Of a stretch of 64,000 bases of DNA, positions 1-8,549 are shown in pieces. The stretch lies in assembly GCA_028718185.1 (NCBI GenBank), contig JAQUMH010000012.1, forward strand, positions 1-64,000, given 5' to 3'. The notes under the pieces are model-generated. The model did not search any database and was not told the origin of the DNA. It worked only from the letters and a program-made list of their open reading frames with translations. The position numbers and the translations under genes are program-made. The first letter of the stretch is position 1. Every line of letters starts with the position of its first letter. This DNA is from Elusimicrobiota bacterium. GTDB taxonomy: Bacteria > Elusimicrobiota > UBA8919.

Positions 1-107
1 TTTTCAAAGACACAGAGGCTTATCTGAAAAACATAAAATTGCTTATTTGAAATGGTATATTTATTTAAAAAACCATTAAAAAAACAACATTTTAGTACTA
101 TTAAGCC

Positions 108-178
108 CATTGCGAGCGTTAGCGAAGCAATCTCATAAGAGATTGCCACGAGCCAATAAATTGGCTCTCGCAATGACA
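108..178. repeat. R1 REP-like palindromic repeat, copy 1
   Basis: The sequence opens with CATTGCGAGCG, has GAAGCAATCTC and GAGATTGCCACG in the middle and ends with CTCGCAATGACA, so the two ends are inverted copies. The same element recurs near 2880, 31872, 33054, 36758 and 43586. Bases 1-107 hold nothing I can identify, and the short reading frame crossing the element is not a credible gene. Confidence 0.8.
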
Positions 179-212
179 AACTGTATGTTACGATACGATA
201 TCCAAATTCGGT

Positions 213-1655
213 ATGATAAAAATGAAAAAAAACTTTTTAATAATATTTTCTATATTTTTATTCAGTGTTCTGGTTCAAATAAAAGGAATCACAAATCCTT
301 TGCTTGACTTTCATGCTTGGAGACAAACTCAGACTGCAATGACGATTAGGAATTATTATGAGAATGGTTTTAAGTTTTTTTATCCGCAGGTTGATTGGGT
401 TGGTCAGAGGTCAGTAGAAAGAGCAGGAACCGAATTCCCAGTATATTCATATTTAGTGGCACTATTGTATAAAGTCTTTGGACAGCATGATATTTTAGGA
501 AGATTTCTTGCTGTGTTTTTTTCTGCCAGTGGTGCTGCATATTTATTTCTGTTGCTTAAAAAATTTATAAGTTTTCGCAGTGCATATGTTTCATCGTTAA
601 TATTTTCAGTCATACCGATTAAAATATATTTTACACGTACTATTCAGCCGGAATCAATAATGTTGTTTGCTACAATATCCGGACTTTATTATTTTGTATG
701 TTATTTAGAGAATACAAATAGAAAATCATACTTACTGTTTTCGTTGTTTTTTTTAGTATTGGCTCCCCTTGTGAAACTTCCGTCACTTTATATTTTATTG
801 CCAATAGCATATCTTGCATATCAGAAATGGGGCTGGAAGTTCTTGTATAGGATAGATGTGTGGTGTTATAATATTTTACTTATTTTATGTGTCGGCTTAT
901 GGTATAAATACACTAAAAGTGGGATTAGAATCTTACCTTTGGAATTTAACAGTTTCCTTGATATGCTATCAGTAATTAAGCAACCTGATTTTTGGGCACG
1001 ACATTTTCTTTCACGATTTATAGAATTAACGACGACTTACGTCGGTTTATTTTTTTTTGCGGTTGGTTTATGGGTTGTTGTACTGAAAAATCGCAAGTTC
1101 TTCTTTGCTTTATGGTTTACTGCTGTTATAATTTATATCATTCTTATTGGCAGATATGGGTATATTCATCAATATACATCACTTCCTTATGCACCTATTA
1201 ATGCTGTATTTATTGGCTGTGGAATTGTTTATTTTTGGGAAAAATATGAACAAAGGGGGGTTCTTAATAAATTAATAATAGCTTTTTTTGTATTAGTCAT
1301 ACCAATCAATAGTTTTATTAGAATTCATAATTGGTATAAAATGAGCGATGTGTGGTTATTAAGAGCCGAACCTATTGTGGCAAAATTAAGCGCTTCTAAT
1401 GATTTATTTTTATGTAATACTAAAGCAGATTCTATACAACTTTATCATATTCATCGCAAGGGACTTACGGTAGATTTAAGGAAAACAGATTTGATTTTTC
1501 AGAATGTTGCTTCACAGGGAATTAGTTTTTTTCTTACAGGAACTGATGATTATTGGCCGGACGATTCGGAAACTAAAAAGTTACTATTGAAAAATTATTT
1601 GCTTGCTTGGAAAGACAAAGATTTTTTAATTTTTGATTTAAGAAAAAGAAAATGA
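213..1655 (+). CDS. GT39-type integral membrane glycosyltransferase
   Basis: A 480-residue multi-pass membrane protein. A hydrophobic N-terminal helix is followed by a periplasmic loop with Asp32 and the HAWRQTQ motif (residues 34-40). That motif is typical of dolichyl/undecaprenyl-phosphate-dependent glycosyltransferases of the GT39/ArnT superfamily, which move a sugar from a lipid-phosphate carrier to an acceptor on the outer face of the inner membrane. About ten further hydrophobic segments follow, with a soluble C-terminal tail. The stop overlaps the next start (ATGA at 1652-1655), so it is translationally coupled to the GT4 enzyme and belongs to the polysaccharide cluster. The start could also be the ATG at 222; neither has a clear ribosome-binding site. 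The sugar and acceptor cannot be deduced. Confidence 0.8.
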   Translation: MIKMKKNFLIIFSIFLFSVLVQIKGITNPLLDFHAWRQTQTAMTIRNYYENGFKFFYPQVDWVGQRSVERAGTEFPVYSYLVALLYKVFGQHDILGRFLAVFFSASGAAYLFLLLKKFISFRSAYVSSLIFSVIPIKIYFTRTIQPESIMLFATISGLYYFVCYLENTNRKSYLLFSLFFLVLAPLVKLPSLYILLPIAYLAYQKWGWKFLYRIDVWCYNILLILCVGLWYKYTKSGIRILPLEFNSFLDMLSVIKQPDFWARHFLSRFIELTTTYVGLFFFAVGLWVVVLKNRKFFFALWFTAVIIYIILIGRYGYIHQYTSLPYAPINAVFIGCGIVYFWEKYEQRGVLNKLIIAFFVLVIPINSFIRIHNWYKMSDVWLLRAEPIVAKLSASNDLFLCNTKADSIQLYHIHRKGLTVDLRKTDLIFQNVASQGISFFLTGTDDYWPDDSETKKLLLKNYLLAWKDKDFLIFDLRKRK

Positions 1656-2791
1656 AAATTGCTATAATACACGACTGGTTAACAGGAATGCGCGGCGGAG
1701 AGAAATGTCTTGAGATTTTCTGCAAACTTTATCCGTCAGCGACACTTTTTACTCTTGTCCATATAAAAGGTACTATCTCGAATGTGATAGAAAATATGAA
1801 TATAAGAACTTCATTTCTCCAGCATTTACCCGATATAGAAAGAAAATACAGATATTATTTACCACTGATGCCGACAGCGATAAGTAAATTTGATTTAACA
1901 GGCTATGATTTAATTTTATCATCCAGCCATTGTGTCGCAAAAGGGGTAAAAATTCCTAAGAATTCTATGCATATTTGTTACTGTTATACCCCGATGAGAT
2001 ATGTTTGGGATATGTACGAGCAGTATTTTGGTAATTCATCAGCCTCCGGCAGATTTACAAAATATGTAATGAAAACATTAAGACCATATTTGCAGAAATG
2101 GGATGTCCAAAGCTCAAAACAGGTTAATTATTTTATCGCTATTTCCGAACATGTAAGGGAACGCATAAAAAGACATTATAACCGCGACTCTGTAGTAATC
2201 TACCCCCCAGTCGCCACAGACTTCTTCACTCCGACATTGGACATTGGACATCGGACATCGGACTACTATTTAATCGTTTCCGCCTTTGCTCCGTATAAAA
2301 AAGTAGATTTAGCAATAGAGGCATTTAATGCATTGGGCTATCAGCTAAAAATTATAGGCTCAGGTCAGGAAGAAGCAAAACTGAAAAAAATTGCTAAAAA
2401 TAATATTGAGTTCTTGGGGTGGACGAATAACGATGATTTGAAAAAGTATTATCAAAATTGCAAAGCAGTTATTTTCCCGGGTGAAGAAGATTTTGGAATT
2501 GTTCCGGTAGAAGCACAATCATCCGGAAAGCCGGTAATCGCATATAAGAAAGGGGGAGTATTAGAGACGGTAGTTGATGGTAAAACCGGTATTTTTTTTG
2601 AGGAACAAACAACTAATTCGCTTGTTAATGCTGTGAAAAGATTTGAAAATATGAAGTTTAATAAAGATGAAATCAGGGATATTGCTGAAAAATTTAGTGT
2701 TAAAATATTTGAAGAAAAAATAAAATATTTCATTGACGATAAAGTAAAAAATATATATAATGAGATTGTTGGGAAACCCAACAGTCTATGA
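1652..2791 (+). CDS. GT4-family glycosyltransferase
   Basis: 379 residues with a GT-B fold. The N-terminal MKIAIIHDWL strand and the GGEK segment, the central strand leading to YPPV, and the C-terminal GEEDFGIVPVEA motif near residues 277-288 (the EX7E-type nucleotide-sugar site) are typical of retaining GT4 enzymes in O-antigen or capsule synthesis. It probably adds a sugar from an NDP-sugar to a lipid-linked acceptor in the cytoplasm. It begins inside the stop of the preceding gene. An oddity is a DIGHRTSD segment at about residues 194-204, encoded by a GACATTG/GACATCG heptamer repeat (2233-2264) at the linker between the two Rossmann-like domains. The family assignment is firm; the exact donor and acceptor are unknown. 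Confidence 0.88.
   Translation: MKIAIIHDWLTGMRGGEKCLEIFCKLYPSATLFTLVHIKGTISNVIENMNIRTSFLQHLPDIERKYRYYLPLMPTAISKFDLTGYDLILSSSHCVAKGVKIPKNSMHICYCYTPMRYVWDMYEQYFGNSSASGRFTKYVMKTLRPYLQKWDVQSSKQVNYFIAISEHVRERIKRHYNRDSVVIYPPVATDFFTPTLDIGHRTSDYYLIVSAFAPYKKVDLAIEAFNALGYQLKIIGSGQEEAKLKKIAKNNIEFLGWTNNDDLKKYYQNCKAVIFPGEEDFGIVPVEAQSSGKPVIAYKKGGVLETVVDGKTGIFFEEQTTNSLVNAVKRFENMKFNKDEIRDIAEKFSVKIFEEKIKYFIDDKVKNIYNEIVGKPNSL
2232..2264. repeat. R4 heptamer repeat inside a coding region, copy 1
   Basis: Four tandem heptamers (GACATTG twice, GACATCG twice) plus a partial unit lie in frame in the GT4 gene and are read as DIGHRTSD. The same heptamer lies in ahcY (11021) and in the TPR gene (46136 and 46207), with a diverged copy near 61917. 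Confidence 0.9.
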
Positions 2792-2879
2792 TTACATCGA
2801 CTAAACAGCAGATTACATAGATTGAAATACAATTTTTAACTTGTTAATTCCCTGTGGCTTGCCACACTGTAAACAATGT

Positions 2880-2960
2880 TGTCATTACGAGGAACGAAGA
2901 GACGAAGTAATCTCAATTAAGTATCGAGATTGCCACACCCCTACGGGGTTCGCAATGACA
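2880..2960. repeat. R1 REP-like palindromic repeat, copy 2
   Basis: Opens TGTCATTACGAGG and closes CGCAATGACA, with AAGTAATCTC and GAGATTGCCACA between. It fills the centre of the 297-base gap (2792-3088) between the GT4 gene and the initiating transferase; nothing else recognisable lies there. Confidence 0.8.
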
Positions 2961-3088
2961 CCTGAAAGAGAATTCAAAAGTCTCAAAAGATTTTAATACC
3001 CTGCACCTTGCCGCAGGGATGTCTGTAATCTTGCGATGAATTCGCTTGTTTTGTTTATTGTAGGTTTAGTGTATTTGCGGAGTAAATA

Positions 3089-4459
3089 ATGGGTTCAAAA
3101 ATAAGAAAAATAATATTTCCAGTAATACTTATTATAGCTGATATAATTGCAATATATATTTCGTTTAATCTTGCGTATTGGTTAAGGTTCTATTCTTGGG
3201 TGGTTCCTATTATTCATGGAGTTCCGCCTTTCAAATTATATCACACTGCTATATTTGTTGTAATATTTTTATGGGGAATTGTTTTTGTTTATTCAGGGTT
3301 TTATCAACCAAGAAAGATAGATTTGTTAAATGAATTTTTAAAAATTGTTAAAGGTGTGTTTTTAGGAACTGTAATAATTGCAGCAATTACTTTTTTATAT
3401 CGTGATTTTACATTTTCAAGAGTAATGCTTCTAATCGCTTTTGCAATAAGTAGTATAGTTATATTTATTTTTCATGAGATTATACGGTTACTGGATGTCT
3501 ATATAGGAAATATATTGGTAGGAACCAGCAAAATACTTATCTTGGGTGAAGGTAAAGTCGCAGATGATATTATCAAAAATTTACGGGCAAAGAGAAACTA
3601 TGAAGTCTGGAATGAATATTTTGCTGATATCAATATATTAAAAAAATTCATAGTTGAAAAAAATATAAGTGAGATTATATTTTCTAAAAGTCAGACTGAT
3701 CATAACGAGATTAGTAATATTTCAGATGTTTGTGAGGATTTAGGGGTTGATTTTAAATTTGTTCCTGATATTTTCGAATTAAAACGCGGGGAAATAATAA
3801 TAGATGAATTTATTGGGGTTCCCATATTTCACTTGAAGGCAATTTCTCTCCATGGATGGAATTTTTTTATTAAAAGGTTAATGGATGTAATAATCTCAAT
3901 CTTTATATTTTCAATATTTTCTATTCCGCTTATTATTATAGCAGTGCTTATCAAGGTTTCAGACGGTGGTGATGTGTTTTACCTTCATAAAAACATGGTT
4001 GGTTACCGGTGGAATGGTTTTGATATATTCAAGTTTAGAACTATGATACTCAATCCAGAAAAAAAATTCAGCAAAGAAGAGATTTTGCATTTATCTACCC
4101 GTCGTGGTGAAAAAGCAAAACATGATCCGAGGATAACTAAAGTAGGGAAGTTTTTACGGAGGTTTTCACTTGATGAAATTCCTCAATTTATAAATGTTTT
4201 AAGAGGGGAGATGTCTATTGTAGGACCTCGTCCGCAAACTACTGTAGAATCAGTAAGATTTGATAATATTGGGCAGAGAAGATTTAAGGTTCTTCCCGGC
4301 ATAACTGGTTTATGGCAGACAAAAGGACGGAAAAATTTATCATATGAAGAGATGTTGCGTTTGGATGTTTATTATTTGGAGAATTGGTCAATTGCGCTTG
4401 ATATAAGAATTATGTTGAGTACAATCCCGGCAATTCTTACCGGGAGAGGAGCATATTAA
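3089..4459 (+). CDS. Polyprenyl-phosphate sugar phosphotransferase (initiating transferase)
   Basis: 456 residues. About four N-terminal membrane helices are followed by a CoA-binding-like cytoplasmic region (about residues 140-250), a further membrane helix at about 262-290, and a C-terminal bacterial sugar-transferase domain. The domain carries FKFRTM, SLDEIPQFINVL, SIVGPRP and PGITGLWQ, all hallmarks of the WbaP/WcaJ family. Such enzymes move a sugar-1-phosphate from an NDP-sugar to undecaprenyl phosphate and start assembly of a lipid-linked polysaccharide repeat. GGAG lies 8 bases before the ATG. It is the expected first enzyme for the glycosyltransferases upstream. The sugar cannot be read from sequence. 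Confidence 0.92.
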   Translation: MGSKIRKIIFPVILIIADIIAIYISFNLAYWLRFYSWVVPIIHGVPPFKLYHTAIFVVIFLWGIVFVYSGFYQPRKIDLLNEFLKIVKGVFLGTVIIAAITFLYRDFTFSRVMLLIAFAISSIVIFIFHEIIRLLDVYIGNILVGTSKILILGEGKVADDIIKNLRAKRNYEVWNEYFADINILKKFIVEKNISEIIFSKSQTDHNEISNISDVCEDLGVDFKFVPDIFELKRGEIIIDEFIGVPIFHLKAISLHGWNFFIKRLMDVIISIFIFSIFSIPLIIIAVLIKVSDGGDVFYLHKNMVGYRWNGFDIFKFRTMILNPEKKFSKEEILHLSTRRGEKAKHDPRITKVGKFLRRFSLDEIPQFINVLRGEMSIVGPRPQTTVESVRFDNIGQRRFKVLPGITGLWQTKGRKNLSYEEMLRLDVYYLENWSIALDIRIMLSTIPAILTGRGAY

Positions 4460-4463
4460 ATGA

Positions 4464-4551
4464 TAGAAATAAGAATTAAGAAGTTAGAGATGAAGAACAA
4501 AAAAAATAATTCTTACTTCTAATTTCTTACTTCTTGATTCTTGATTTTCCG
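4464..4551. repeat. AT-rich imperfect inverted repeat made of AAGAAGT-like units
   Basis: The first half contains AAGAATTAAGAAGTTAGAGA and the second half the complementary TTCTTAC and TTCTTGATTCTTG runs. It fills the gap before the epimerase and ends just before that gene's GGAGG. It is not a terminator, since no T-tract follows a stable GC stem. Confidence 0.6.
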
Positions 4552-4559
4552 GAGGAATT

Positions 4560-5495
4560 ATGAAGATTTTAATTACCGGAGGGGCTGGGTTTATCGGTTC
4601 AAATATAACAGATACCTATGTTAAGGCGGGGCATGCGGTTGTTATAGTAGATAACTTAGTTACCGGTAAAAAGGAAAATATAAATCCAAAAGCAAAATTT
4701 TACAATGCGGATATTACAGATAAGGAACTTATTGGTCAAATATTTGAAAAAGAAAAACCGGAAATTGTAAATCATCATGCAGCTCAGATAGATGTAAGAA
4801 AGTCAGTTGCAAATCCTGTTTTTGATGCACAAACTAACATTTTAGGTGCAATAAATCTTCTTGAAAATTCCGTGAAATATAAAGTCAAGAAGTTTATTTT
4901 TGCTTCTTCAGGCGGTGTAATGTATGGTGAATGCGGGAAAATATCGCCTTCTGAAAAAGTTACACCAGAACCGCTTTCTCCTTATGGTATTGCAAAACGT
5001 GCTACTGAATATTATTTAAATTATTATGCAAAAGTTTATGGGCTTAAGTATGTTGCCAACCGTTATGGTAATGTTTATGGTCCTCGCCAGGACCCGCATG
5101 GAGAAGCAGGAGTAGTCGCAATTTTTATTAATAGAATATTAGCAGGTGAAACTATAAATATTTTTGGTGATGGTGAGCAGTTGCGCGACTATGTATCCGT
5201 ATCGGATATCGTTGATTTAAATTTGGTTTGTCTGAAAAAAGGTGAAAATGAAATTTTTAATATTGGAACCGGCAATTCAAAATCGGTTAATCAACTTTTT
5301 AGCGAACTTTCAAAGATAAGCGGATATTTACAAAAACCTGTTTACAAGTTACAAAGAACAGGAGAATTATTCAAAAGTTCGCTTGATGTGAAAAAAGTTA
5401 AAAGAAAACTTGATTGGTCTACAAAGGTAGATTTTTCAGAAGGACTTAAAAGAACATTTAACTACTTTAAATCACGAATAAAGGAACGCGAATAA
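4560..5495 (+). CDS. NAD-dependent nucleotide-sugar epimerase (GalE-like SDR)
   Basis: 311 residues of the extended short-chain dehydrogenase family. It has the Rossmann motif GGAGFIGS (residues 7-14), the catalytic YxxxK pair Tyr142/Lys146 in SPYGIAK, and the NRYGNVYGPRQ and GDGEQLRDYVSV segments of UDP-glucose/N-acetylglucosamine 4-epimerases. The likely role is cytoplasmic epimerisation of a UDP-sugar for polysaccharide synthesis. GGAGG is placed ideally before the ATG. The last residues (SRIKERE) and the TAA stop are written by the start of an R2 repeat, so the natural C terminus may have been altered. A 4,6-dehydratase is less likely. Confidence 0.9.
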   Translation: MKILITGGAGFIGSNITDTYVKAGHAVVIVDNLVTGKKENINPKAKFYNADITDKELIGQIFEKEKPEIVNHHAAQIDVRKSVANPVFDAQTNILGAINLLENSVKYKVKKFIFASSGGVMYGECGKISPSEKVTPEPLSPYGIAKRATEYYLNYYAKVYGLKYVANRYGNVYGPRQDPHGEAGVVAIFINRILAGETINIFGDGEQLRDYVSVSDIVDLNLVCLKKGENEIFNIGTGNSKSVNQLFSELSKISGYLQKPVYKLQRTGELFKSSLDVKKVKRKLDWSTKVDFSEGLKRTFNYFKSRIKERE

Positions 5496-5583
5496 AAGCA
5501 AACATCACGAATAGACACAAACAACAGCATTGGTTTCATTCGTGATAATTTGTGATAATATTCGTGATGTATTATTCGTGATT
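5472..5583. repeat. R2 intercistronic repeat, copy 1
   Basis: Begins in the last codons of the epimerase (ATCACGAATAAAGG) and ends ATTATTCGTGATT about 20 bases before the next start. CACGAATA units on the left are inverted against TATTCGTG units on the right, so the RNA would fold into a long hairpin. Confidence 0.85.
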
Positions 5584-5602
5584 AAGGAGCGAAGCGACTT
5601 AT

Positions 5603-6625
5603 ATGAAAGCAATTATTCTTATTGGCGGATTCGGAACAAGGCTTAGGCCTTTGACATGTAATACTCCAAAACCGTTACTTCCGGTGGTTAATAAGCCGTT
5701 TTCTCTGTATCAGATAGAACTTCTTAAAAAGTATGGCATAAAAGATATAGTTCTTTGTATGGCTTATTTACCCTCAGAGTTTGAAAAATATTTAGGTGAC
5801 GGTAGAAAATATGGAGTAAATATATCATATGCGATTGAGAAATCGCCGTTGGGGACCGGTGGAGCTATAAAAAATGCTGAAAAATATATTAATGACTCGG
5901 TTATTATTTTTAATGGTGATGTATTGACAGATATAGATTTGGCGAAGCTTATAAAATTCCATAGAAACAAAAAATCTAAGGCGACAATTTCTCTGGTTAG
6001 AGTTCCCGACCCGACAAGTTACGGTCTTGTGGAAACCGCAAAGAATGGAAAAATAAAACAATTCCTGGAGAAACCGTCTCTTAATCAGATTACATGTGAT
6101 ACCATAAGTGCAGGAACGTATATTTTTGAGCCGGAAATTTTCAGTGAAATGCCGCCTGATGTTGTTTATTCTGTTGAACGGGAACTATTCCCGACTCTCT
6201 TGAGTAAAAAAATTCCCTTTTATGGCTATATTTATTCCGGTTATTGGATTGATATAGGTACCACAGAAAAATATTTACAGGTTCATAATGATTTAATGAA
6301 TCAAATGAAAAAAAATGTAATTGGCAAAAACTCAAAAATAGCAAAAAGTGTAAGGATTTTTGGACATCTCGCTGTGGGAAACAATACTACAATAGCTGAA
6401 AAAACTACGATTTCCGGGAATGTTTGTTTGGGAAATGATGTTAAAGTTGGGAAAAATTGTTTTCTTTCTAACTGTGTCGTTCTTACTAATACTATAATAG
6501 AAGAAGATAGTAAAATTGAAAATTCATTAATTGGGAAAAATTGTATAATAGAAAAAAATGTGCAACTTAAAGAGGGTTGTGTAATTGGAGATAAAACTAT
6601 TGTAAGGAGTTACTCAAAATTATGA
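5603..6625 (+). CDS. NDP-sugar pyrophosphorylase (mannose-1-phosphate guanylyltransferase-like)
   Basis: 340 residues. The nucleotidyltransferase signature GGFGTRLRPLT (residues 8-18) and PKPLLPVVNKP, followed by GTGGAIK and FNGDVL, give a GT-A-like catalytic domain. From about residue 240 there is a left-handed beta-helix with hexapeptide repeats. The reaction is sugar-1-phosphate plus NTP to NDP-sugar and pyrophosphate. The adjoining mannose cupin and phosphomannomutase favour GDP-mannose, but a glucose-1-phosphate enzyme cannot be excluded. GGAG at 5586-5589 lies 13 bases before the ATG, rather far. It overlaps the next gene by ATGA. Confidence 0.88.
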   Translation: MKAIILIGGFGTRLRPLTCNTPKPLLPVVNKPFSLYQIELLKKYGIKDIVLCMAYLPSEFEKYLGDGRKYGVNISYAIEKSPLGTGGAIKNAEKYINDSVIIFNGDVLTDIDLAKLIKFHRNKKSKATISLVRVPDPTSYGLVETAKNGKIKQFLEKPSLNQITCDTISAGTYIFEPEIFSEMPPDVVYSVERELFPTLLSKKIPFYGYIYSGYWIDIGTTEKYLQVHNDLMNQMKKNVIGKNSKIAKSVRIFGHLAVGNNTTIAEKTTISGNVCLGNDVKVGKNCFLSNCVVLTNTIIEEDSKIENSLIGKNCIIEKNVQLKEGCVIGDKTIVRSYSKL

Positions 6626-6981
6626 AAATAGTAAAAAAACCGTGGGGATATGAAAAATGGTTTGCATTTACGAAAAATTATGTTGGTAAAATACTTTTTA
6701 TTAAAAAAGGGCGTCGTTTAAGTAAACAGTATCACAAAGTGAAACATGAAACAATTTATACCCTTTCCGGTAAATATATTATGGAACTGAGAAATACGAA
6801 GAAGTTAATGAAGCAAAGCAGTGTAATTGTCATACCACCTAAAAAAATACATAGAATGTATGCGAAGTTTTGTGATGTAACACTTGTTGAGGTATCGACC
6901 CCTGAAGTTTGGGATGTTGTTCGTATGGAAGATGATTATGGAAGAACGCGGATAACCGCAGATAAAAGGAGAAGCAGATGA
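6622..6981 (+). CDS. Cupin, mannose-6-phosphate isomerase type II C-terminal-like
   Basis: 119 residues forming a single beta-barrel cupin. The opening KPWGYEKWF, the central HETIYTLSG strand and the end VEVSTPEVWDVVRMEDDYGR match the isomerase half of bifunctional mannose-1-phosphate guanylyltransferase/mannose-6-phosphate isomerases. Here that half is a free protein directly behind the pyrophosphorylase (4-base overlap), as if the bifunctional enzyme were split. It probably interconverts fructose-6-phosphate and mannose-6-phosphate, with a metal held by cupin histidines and glutamate. The tail after DYGR (TRITADKRRSR) comes from an R7 repeat, and the stop overlaps the next start. Confidence 0.85.
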   Translation: MKIVKKPWGYEKWFAFTKNYVGKILFIKKGRRLSKQYHKVKHETIYTLSGKYIMELRNTKKLMKQSSVIVIPPKKIHRMYAKFCDVTLVEVSTPEVWDVVRMEDDYGRTRITADKRRSR

Positions 6982-7035
6982 CCGCAGATAATTGTCAGCG
7001 GCAATCAACGTTGCAAATCAGCGGTAATCAGTGTA
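6948..7035. repeat. R7 repeat (CCGCAGATAA units) across a gene junction
   Basis: Units such as CGGATAACCGCAGATAA and GACCGCAGATAATTG with inverted partners (AATCAGCGGTAATCAG) span the end of the cupin gene and the start of the phosphomannomutase gene. They supply the last codons of one and the first codons of the other. A related copy lies at 18808-18906. Confidence 0.7.
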
Positions 7036-8438
7036 TCCGTTTTGGAACTGATGGTTGGCGCGGAATAATTGCCGAAGATTTCACATTTAAAAATGTCAGT
7101 ATTGTTGCTCAAGCAATTGCCGATTATATAAAAAATAAAGAAATTCAAAATACACTTCCCACTTCCCACTTGCCACTTTCTGCTGTTATCGTGGGTTATG
7201 ACAATCGTTTCCTTTCTGACAAATTTGCCAAGCAAGTCGCAAAAGTTATTTCAGCAAATAATATAGATGTTCATATCTCGAAAACGGCGGTAACTTCACC
7301 ATCGATTTCTTTATTTTGCAAAAAAAATAATTGTATCGGAATAATGATAACCGCGAGTCATAATCCGCCTTTTTGGAACGGGTTAAAGATAAAACTTCCG
7401 TATGGCGGTTCTGTATCGCAAAAAATAATAAATGAAATTTCAGCATGTCTTTATAAAAATGATGTTAAGATTGATGATAAAAAAATAGATACTGTAGATG
7501 TTATAGCTGATTATAAAGCATATCTTAAATCACTGGTAAAAGTAAGCTTATCATCAAAACTGAATGTCGTTGTTGATTCTATGTATGGAAGCGGTTCTGG
7601 TATTATTGAACAGCTTTTTGATAAAAAAAATAAAATCCACTCAATTAACAATTATAGAGAACCGTTGTTCGGTGGAATAAATCCGGAACCAATAGAAAAA
7701 AATCTTTACAAATTAAAAAAAGAAATATTAAAAAACAAGGCTGCTGCTGGTTTCGCTTTTGATGGTGATGCGGACCGTTTAGGCGTTATTGATGATAAAG
7801 GGCGCTATCTTTCGCCGCATATAGTTTTTCCTTTAATTTTGTTGTATATCTTAGAACATAAAAAATTAAAAGGAAAAATTGTTCAGACAGTTTCTCTGGG
7901 GTATCTTTCGGAACGTATTGCTAAAAAGTTTTCCCAGCCATTTGAGGAAGTGTCTGTTGGTTTTAAGTACATATGCGAGAAAATGTTAGACAAAGATGTT
8001 TTGTTCGGGGGCGAGGAATCCGGTGGTTATGGATGGGGAAAGGGAATGCCGGAAAGAGATGGTATATTAAATGCGCTTCTTATTATGGAAATGTTAACTA
8101 ATACAAAGAAGAAACTTTCATATTTGGTTGATGATTTGCAAAAAAGATTTGGCAAATCATGTTTTTTAAGGAAAGACATAAAATTGAAATCTCCTGTTGA
8201 TAAAGAAAAATTTACAAAAAGTGTAAATGAAATAATGTGTAAAAATACGGATGTCAGGGAAATTAAAGCATTTGACGGTATAAAAATAATTTTTAATAAT
8301 GACGATTGGCTTTTACTTCGTCCTTCTGGAACAGAACCGGTCCTGAGGACTTACTCTGAAACTAATTCAATTGTCAAAACAAAAATATTACTTGATTTTG
8401 CAGAAAAAATTTGCTTTAATTTAGTAAAGCACGAATAA
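6978..8438 (+). CDS. Phosphomannomutase / phosphoglucomutase
   Basis: 486 residues of the alpha-D-phosphohexomutase family with all four active-site signatures. These are phosphoserine loop TASHNP (Ser127), metal loop DGDADR (Asp262, 264, 266), sugar loop GGEESGGYG, and phosphate loop RPSGTEPVLRTY near the C terminus. It converts mannose-6-phosphate to mannose-1-phosphate, or the glucose pair, feeding the pyrophosphorylase two genes upstream. The family N terminus normally begins near IRFGTDGWRG, so residues 1-20 are extra and repeat-derived. A run NTLPTSHLPLS near residue 58 comes from an ACTTCCC microrepeat. The final KHE and stop lie at the edge of an R2 repeat. Confidence 0.92.
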   Translation: MTADNCQRQSTLQISGNQCIRFGTDGWRGIIAEDFTFKNVSIVAQAIADYIKNKEIQNTLPTSHLPLSAVIVGYDNRFLSDKFAKQVAKVISANNIDVHISKTAVTSPSISLFCKKNNCIGIMITASHNPPFWNGLKIKLPYGGSVSQKIINEISACLYKNDVKIDDKKIDTVDVIADYKAYLKSLVKVSLSSKLNVVVDSMYGSGSGIIEQLFDKKNKIHSINNYREPLFGGINPEPIEKNLYKLKKEILKNKAAAGFAFDGDADRLGVIDDKGRYLSPHIVFPLILLYILEHKKLKGKIVQTVSLGYLSERIAKKFSQPFEEVSVGFKYICEKMLDKDVLFGGEESGGYGWGKGMPERDGILNALLIMEMLTNTKKKLSYLVDDLQKRFGKSCFLRKDIKLKSPVDKEKFTKSVNEIMCKNTDVREIKAFDGIKIIFNNDDWLLLRPSGTEPVLRTYSETNSIVKTKILLDFAEKICFNLVKHE

Positions 8439-8538
8439 AGACACACTAATAAATGCAAATATCACGAACAAGACACGAATATAAAGATTTTATTCGTGAA
8501 AATTTGTGATAGCATTCGTGATGCAGTATTCGTGATAT
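8429..8538. repeat. R2 intercistronic repeat, copy 2
   Basis: Starts at the phosphomannomutase stop (AGCACGAATAAAG) and ends TATTCGTGATAT, 12 bases before the metK start. The left CACGAATA and right TATTCGTG arms are inverted. It fills the whole intergenic gap. Confidence 0.85.
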
Positions 8539-8549
8539 AGGGGGTTCAA

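Noticed and set aside
110-307. 65-residue reading frame at the left edge
   Set aside because: It runs through an R1 repeat and into the GT39 gene in another frame; no family resemblance.
2232-2264. DIGHRTSD as a conserved functional protein motif
   Set aside because: It appears in three unrelated protein families exactly where a DNA heptamer array occurs, so it is repeat-derived.
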